This document shows positions 16,891 to 21,365 of a DNA stretch of 21,365 nucleotides, piece by piece. Origin of the DNA: Nemertoderma westbladi (lineage: Eukaryota; Xenacoelomorpha; Nemertodermatida; Nemertodermatidae); assembly GCA_032718475.1 (NCBI GenBank), contig JAUCBJ010006469.1:1-21365 (forward strand), in the 5' to 3' direction. Position numbers and translations under genes: made by a program. Each line of letters begins with the position of its first letter. The first letter of the stretch is position 1. The notes below the pieces were generated by a model, which had not been told where the DNA came from, made no database searches, and was given only the letters and a program-made list of their open reading frames with translations.

Positions 16891-17740
16891 TGAATATCCA
16901 GTTAATCTAGTTAATCCTCAATAAATATAAAATTGGAATAACCCTATTACATATGAATATTATTATAAATTTAAATATTCTGAAAAATATATGGCAGATG
17001 CAATGAAAATAATTCCTTCATCAGGAGATGATCGATGCAAATGACAGCACTGCCGTCCTAAAGTAAATCCATGTAACTCGAATTTTGACGAAATTGAGAT
17101 ATTGGTATCATTTTAAAGCTTTCGACGAGTTCTATCTGGTGGTAGAACTTAATAGAGTGCATCTAAACTCTAAAGGGTTTAAAAAGGGGTTAGAATGTAA
17201 CTGCTTTATATGAATTTGTTAAGGCATGCCAAGGCAGAACCATGTAACCCTAATGTGATAATGACACTCCATGTAACTATAAGCGTACACCATGTATCTC
17301 ATGCGAGTTACATTGTTTTGGCTTAGGAACAGCTGTTGAAATTTATATAATTTACATAATGTAATATAATTAAACTGGTTAGAATTTGTAAGGTAAGGAA
17401 GTTAGTAAGGAAGTTGCAATGAACGAAGCCACAAAAACCGCACATATCGAAAATGCGCAAAAAATATAAAACGCATTCCACGCTACTTTTTTTTTATTAC
17501 AGGAGAGCTATGAAATTTTCGTGAAATTTGTTCAAGAAAAGTAAAAAATTATGTCTTTCTTTCACTAATTTTTTAATTTTTCAACAAACAGCTCACACAT
17601 TAAGAAAATGAAACTAAATTGTTTTCACCGGGAATGGTTTGGAATTTCGACCCCTACCATACCGGTAGAGACAGGCTGATACGGTGTAGACTTACACTGT
17701 CTGTAACGTGTTAGTAAGTAGTAAGTCTGCATGATTATAC
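16891..17740. other. Intergenic DNA, no gene recognised
   Basis: No convincing frame. The words CATGTAACT and CCATGTA recur in + orientation (near 17070, 17250, 17270 and 17290), with AGTTACAT inverted once near 17317, but without a regular period. Confidence 0.5.
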
Positions 17741-18116
17741 TACAGTCCCGCTCTCAAAAAGCATTCCTTTGATCAAACATTGATCAAACTTTGATCAAAC
17801 ATTGATCAAAGTTTGATCAAAATGTGTCCATAGAATATCATTGAAAGTAGCATTGACATTGAAATGACATTGATGGCATATTGAAATCACCTTGAAATCG
17901 ATGGACCGAAATTCCAGACTTTCTGTCTCATATTGAAATGACATTGAAATGATTTCAAGGTAACAGTTTACATCGCTCTTCTGCGGCATGCCTTTGAACT
18001 CAGATTCCCGCCGAGAACTGGCTTTTGTTAATGGCCAAGCCGCGATGTGATTGACAGGGCGGTGGATGGAGCTTGCTTGACTTTGTGGATGGACAGCGAT
18101 TGGATTTACAAGGCGG

Positions 18117-19100
18117 TGTTGTGGTAGTGTCCCAGACTGAGTTTTGTTCTTGTAGGGCAGGGCCTATTATTACACCAACAACTAGTTCAGAAAAACAGCC
18201 TTTGGAATATTTTTAATTTATTGTTATATTAGAAATTGTTTCAATGTTCCTTAAATCAGAATCAAGGCCAAAGACCTCCATTGACGTAGCAGCGCGATGG
18301 CTGCCGTTGCATTGCATTTGCTTATACAGTAATTGTGTAAATTCGACAAGCTTCCTTCCTGCCCCTGTCTCTAATTATACTAATAAATGTAAATAAAGAA
18401 ATAAATAAATCCAAGCGCTAGCGCCAGCGCACCCCCTAAAATACCTTCTAAAAATTTACGTAATTTAATTTTAATACTCTGATAAGGTAATTTTATTGAA
18501 AACCTAATTTGTTTTAAAGTAAACTATGTTATGTACATCATTAGTTACGTGTTTTTTAATTCAATTTAACGTATTGGAATTATAATTTTTTAAATATTAA
18601 AAATCAAATTGGGTTAGTAATACTTATTCAATTATGCTCATTCATTTTTAATTAATGGAGGGTTTTAACCATCCGGCCGACAAACCACACTTTTGCTCAC
18701 AGGTCGTAGTAAGACAAGGCATCAATATAACCCCAGTGATCCCATACCCTCTCTTGTTGTGGAATATTACTATATCATTGTACAAGCTGCGGACCTGCCC
18801 CCCCCCCCCCCCCCCCCCCCCCATTATAATGTGTTGTAGCCATCCACCCAACCCATTGCGTAACTCCGAATTAAACTCCACACAGCACAGCCCATACCTG
18901 CCATTGCTTTCATTACGCCACATCGCCAAGTGGAGATTCAATTGTGAATTATTATAATCATTATTAGATTGACAACACAGTGTTGTGGTAGTGTACCAGT
19001 ACCAGACTGAGTCTTGTAATAGGCCCCACTAACAACTCCAGGTTACGTTCTGAAATACAGCCTCTGGAATATTATTAAATTATTTTCTTTAGAAATTATT
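18117..19100. repeat. Duplicated block 1 inside the TA-flanked element
   Basis: 18117-18240 and 18981-19100 are diverged direct copies sharing TGTTGTGGTAGTGT, CCAGACTGAGT, AACAACT, ACAGCCT.TGGAATAT and AGAAATT. The offset is 864 bp. Confidence 0.8.
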
Positions 19101-19146
19101 CACTAGAAAGCCAGTCTGTCAATTTAATCGTCCAGTATCAATTCTT

Positions 19147-19255
19147 GCGGGCTAATACAATTTATTTTCGGGCTAAGGATGCCCTGCCCACTGGCTAAGA
19201 AAGCTTGCGGGTAAACGATTCCCATTTTGCGGGCTAAGAATTCCCGCGGGCTAAG
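19147..19255. repeat. Degenerate GCGGGCTAAG short repeat
   Basis: The word (G)CGGGCTAAG or a close variant appears at about 19147, 19169, 19193, 19207, 19229 and 19246. The irregular spacing of 14-24 bp resembles the subterminal repeats of some DNA transposons. Confidence 0.7.
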
Positions 19256-19441
19256 TCATCACCCAACCGAACATACAGTTGACTGTAACTGCTTTACTCG
19301 CATCTCTGTAACAACAACCCAAATGCTGTGATTCACAGTATGCGATTTCACCGTGCTGTCACCGCAAGTGTATCTGAGAACAGGCCCATTACTGGTACAG
19401 CTACAATTAGTTTCAAAAAAATTAATGTAAAACATCGAAAC

Positions 19442-19485
19442 GAGCAGGTTAAAGGGGTTGTGTTTTCTAACCAAAACAACAAACG
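19442..19485. repeat. Isolated diverged copy of the 68-bp array unit
   Basis: GAGCAGGTTA...GTTTTCTAACCAAAACAACAAACG matches the core and start of the 4776-5401 unit in the same orientation, but the AATAAA is changed to AACAAA. Confidence 0.75.
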
Positions 19486-19921
19486 AATGTAGATTTCATT
19501 GATTTTCGCTGGAGAACTTTTTTATTTGCGACCAACTGGCGCCAATATTTGCGAGATAAGGTAGAAATTTTAATTAATATCGAGACAAATACAACGTCTG
19601 TTTAATTGTTTTTGGGCAAACAGAAAAGTCCTCCATGTTGAAATTTTAGTAAGAAAGTTTAGTGTAATAAATTAGTTTAGTACACATTACTACCTGCATA
19701 GTTCCTTTGCGACCAGGCCAGCTCAATGTAGCCATCCACCCAACACATTGCTTAACTCAGAATTAAACTCCACACAGCCCATACCCGCCCTTGCTTTCAT
19801 TACCACCACACCGCCAAGTGGAGATTCAATTGCGGCTGTTATTTTCTGATAATCGCTGTAAATTATTATAACCTAGGTGGTCCGGTTTAAATATCGGCTA
19901 TAGCGTACAAACGGGTAACAG

Positions 19922-21124
19922 ACGTTTCGGTCTAAGACGTTTTGGCCTAGGACGTTTCGGCCCAATGAATGAAATACAAGATTTGCTTGTCGGACGTTTT
20001 GGCCCAAAGATTCACTTTACTCCCTTAAATAAGCTATTAATTAATAAGTTATTCAATATATTTGTTTTGTAGTTGTTACGTTCGTTACAAGAGGAGTTGT
20101 CAGTAGGAACTGCTCCGACACCTGTTTGAAAGTCGTCAAGTTCTACATTATATTTATAAATAATAACTAATGTAATATTATTATTATTATTTATTAATAT
20201 AAATTTACACCATACTGTAACTTAGAACAAAGATAACATATGCTGACAAATTAACCTTAGTATTATGATGATGGGGTTTCCCCCCTAAAAAAACATACGT
20301 ATTTTAAAATATGAGTCAATAAATAAAGTACATTAAAATAAACCGAATTAAAATTATTACTGTATTTTAATGTTGGTCTTAAAAATATAATAGATAAGAA
20401 ATATTCCATTATAGGAGCATTGCTAATAATTATGAGACAGACTGGATGTCATGGAATGAGATAAAATATATGCGTGTTAAATTTAAATTTAGATGAAATA
20501 TATGGGTATTAAATTTAAATTTAAATTTAGATGAAATGTATGCGCATTAAAAGGACCAGAGTGGATGTGAAGTGAAATAAAATATGTATTAATAAAAGCA
20601 TTATACGTCGTTATCTATCAGTATAAATCAAAATCATCTATCATCGAAGATGAGAGTTATTGTTTCAACAGATCATTAAGACATAGCTGCAATACACTGT
20701 CCAGCTACAAGAATTATCAATTGAGTAGGCCTAATGTTTAAAGTTAATGAAGTATCTCCAAAATATATCGATCAGACGAGATATAAGCCCTGAGATATAA
20801 GCCCTACATGGTTCGTGAAATTGATTCGCTTTGGTAGTACTGTATATTAGCAATGTGGTACTCGAGACCAATAGATTTGTTCTGACATGCATTTTTTCGG
20901 CCGCATAACATAATTGATGGCGAATTGTCTATGGAACCAGATCACCACTTCCCTAATGTTTATTTTATTTTGAAATAAAGGTAAATTAAATAGCCATTTC
21001 ATGAACGATATTTCATTAAGTGTTTGTATGTTATTGTGAAATAATTATAATTTTAATGAATAGTTATTATCATATCAAACAAGTTAGCCTTTTCATTCGG
21101 TTACAGTCATGGGCCGAAACGTCC
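19922..21124. mobile_element. Nested element with GACGTTTCGGCCC inverted ends
   Basis: GGACGTTTCGGCCCA at 19950-19964 has a perfect 15-bp inverse TGGGCCGAAACGTCC at 21110-21124. The left end also bears related direct copies (19921, 19936 and 19994), so the terminus is an array of GACGTTTYGGCC motifs. It lies wholly inside the TA-flanked element. No transposase or target duplication was found. The interior (20010-21100) is AT-rich, with a short triplicated segment TTAAATTTAAATTTAGATGAAAT near 20477-20537. The family is not assigned. Confidence 0.6.
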
Positions 21125-21288
21125 GGTCAGTGGGAATCTAGACTTTGAAGTGCAGCGCCTTTGGTAGAACTCAATGGCAGGATTTATAAGCCTGGTTCAT
21201 TTCAATATTTGATCAAACTTTGATCAATGTTTGATCAAAGTTTGATCAATGTTTGATCAAAGGAATGCTTTTTGAGAGCGGGACTGTA

Positions 21289-21365
21289 TACACCATGTCC
21301 CATAATATAGTGTCGTAATTCAGTGACACACCCCCCACCCCCCCCCCCCCCCCCCCTAATTTTTC
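21289..21365. other. Flank with a long C run at the window edge
   Basis: Contains the IR GTGTC/GACAC (about 21310-21329) followed by CCCCCCACCC and a long C run. By analogy with the other G/C-run ends in this window, it may be the terminus of another MITE cut by the window edge. Confidence 0.4.

Larger units (their letters stand above)
18836..19866. repeat. Duplicated block 2 inside the TA-flanked element
   Basis: 18836-18957 and about 19728-19866 are direct copies sharing GTAGCCATCCACCCAAC, GAATTAAACTCCACACAG, TTGCTTTCATTAC and CGCCAAGTGGAGATTCAATT. The offset is about 890 bp, close to that of block 1, so an ancestral tandem duplication of about 870 bp is likely. The intervening sequences (18241-18835 and 19101-19727) no longer match. 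Confidence 0.82.
17743..21286. mobile_element. 3.5-kb TA-flanked Tc1/mariner-like element with 79-bp perfect TIRs
   Basis: The terminal inverted repeats 17743-17821 and 21208-21286 are identical over 79 bp. They begin CAGTCCCGCTCTC and contain five TGATCA cores in alternating TTTGATCAAA/ATTGATCAAA contexts spaced about 10-12 bp apart. The dinucleotide TA flanks both ends (17741-17742 and 21287-21288). CAGT ends with TA duplication fit the Tc1/mariner/IS630 group. No transposase ORF is present. The interior is AT-rich, with duplicated blocks, a run of 25 C (18798-18822), a degenerate copy of the 68-bp unit and a nested IR element. Perfect TIRs suggest a recent insertion. The repeated TGATCA motifs may be transposase-binding sites, which is inference. 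Confidence 0.9.

Noticed and set aside
18648-18957. Overlapping 97- and 100-codon frames around the C run
   Set aside because: They owe their length to a homopolymer (Pro or Gly run) and lie inside a non-autonomous transposon.

Overview
The window reads as nuclear DNA of a multicellular animal, most likely a marine invertebrate. The reasons are the AT-rich background, a tRNA-derived SINE ending in an 'AAGCGCTATATAAAT' plus (ATT)n tail, endonuclease/reverse-transcriptase relics of an RTE-like non-LTR retrotransposon, and several non-autonomous DNA transposons with recognisable target-site duplications (TTAA, TA, and an 8-bp one). There is no operon structure, rRNA, tRNA gene or CRISPR array. 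I cannot name the species. The only intact long reading frame is at 989-3523. Everything else that codes is broken.

Left third (1-5.4 kb): one compositionally distinct unit with a purine-rich + strand. In order it holds (i) a tandem array of 15 short dyads (GGTAC-GTA-GTACC) in a TTAGAG background, (ii) a leader of about 500 bp, (iii) an 844-codon ORF with an apparent RNase D/EXD1-like 3'-5' exonuclease region and three CCHC zinc knuckles, (iv) a long purine-rich untranslated stretch, (v) a cluster of strong stem-loops at 4095-4425, and (vi) an exact 68-bp-period array in which nearly every unit carries AATAAA. No reverse transcriptase, integrase or protease lies nearby. I read this as a candidate gag-only retroelement, or a gene derived from one, whose nucleocapsid-like protein is fused to a nuclease-like fold. 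This is the best candidate for an undescribed system in the window.

Middle (5.4-14.8 kb): a mosaic of repeats. It includes palindrome clusters, the SINE, a 5'-truncated RTE-like copy on + with a TAG-microsatellite tail, AT-rich tandem repeats, a 273-bp element with an 8-bp target duplication whose empty site is preserved in sister repeats, and an internally deleted RTE-like element on the - strand (10.2-13.8 kb). That element is split between adjacent RT residues by a 1.65-kb insertion, which itself contains a TTAA-flanked MITE.

Right third (14.8-21.4 kb): a 1.3-kb TTAA-flanked, piggyBac-like foldback element whose two arms form a giant hairpin, more AT-rich repeat, and a 3.5-kb TA-flanked Tc1/mariner-like element with 79-bp perfect terminal inverted repeats built from TGATCA motifs. 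That element has no transposase but contains internal duplications and a nested inverted-repeat element.

All calls come from reading the sequence by eye, without searches. Boundaries given as approximate should be treated as such.
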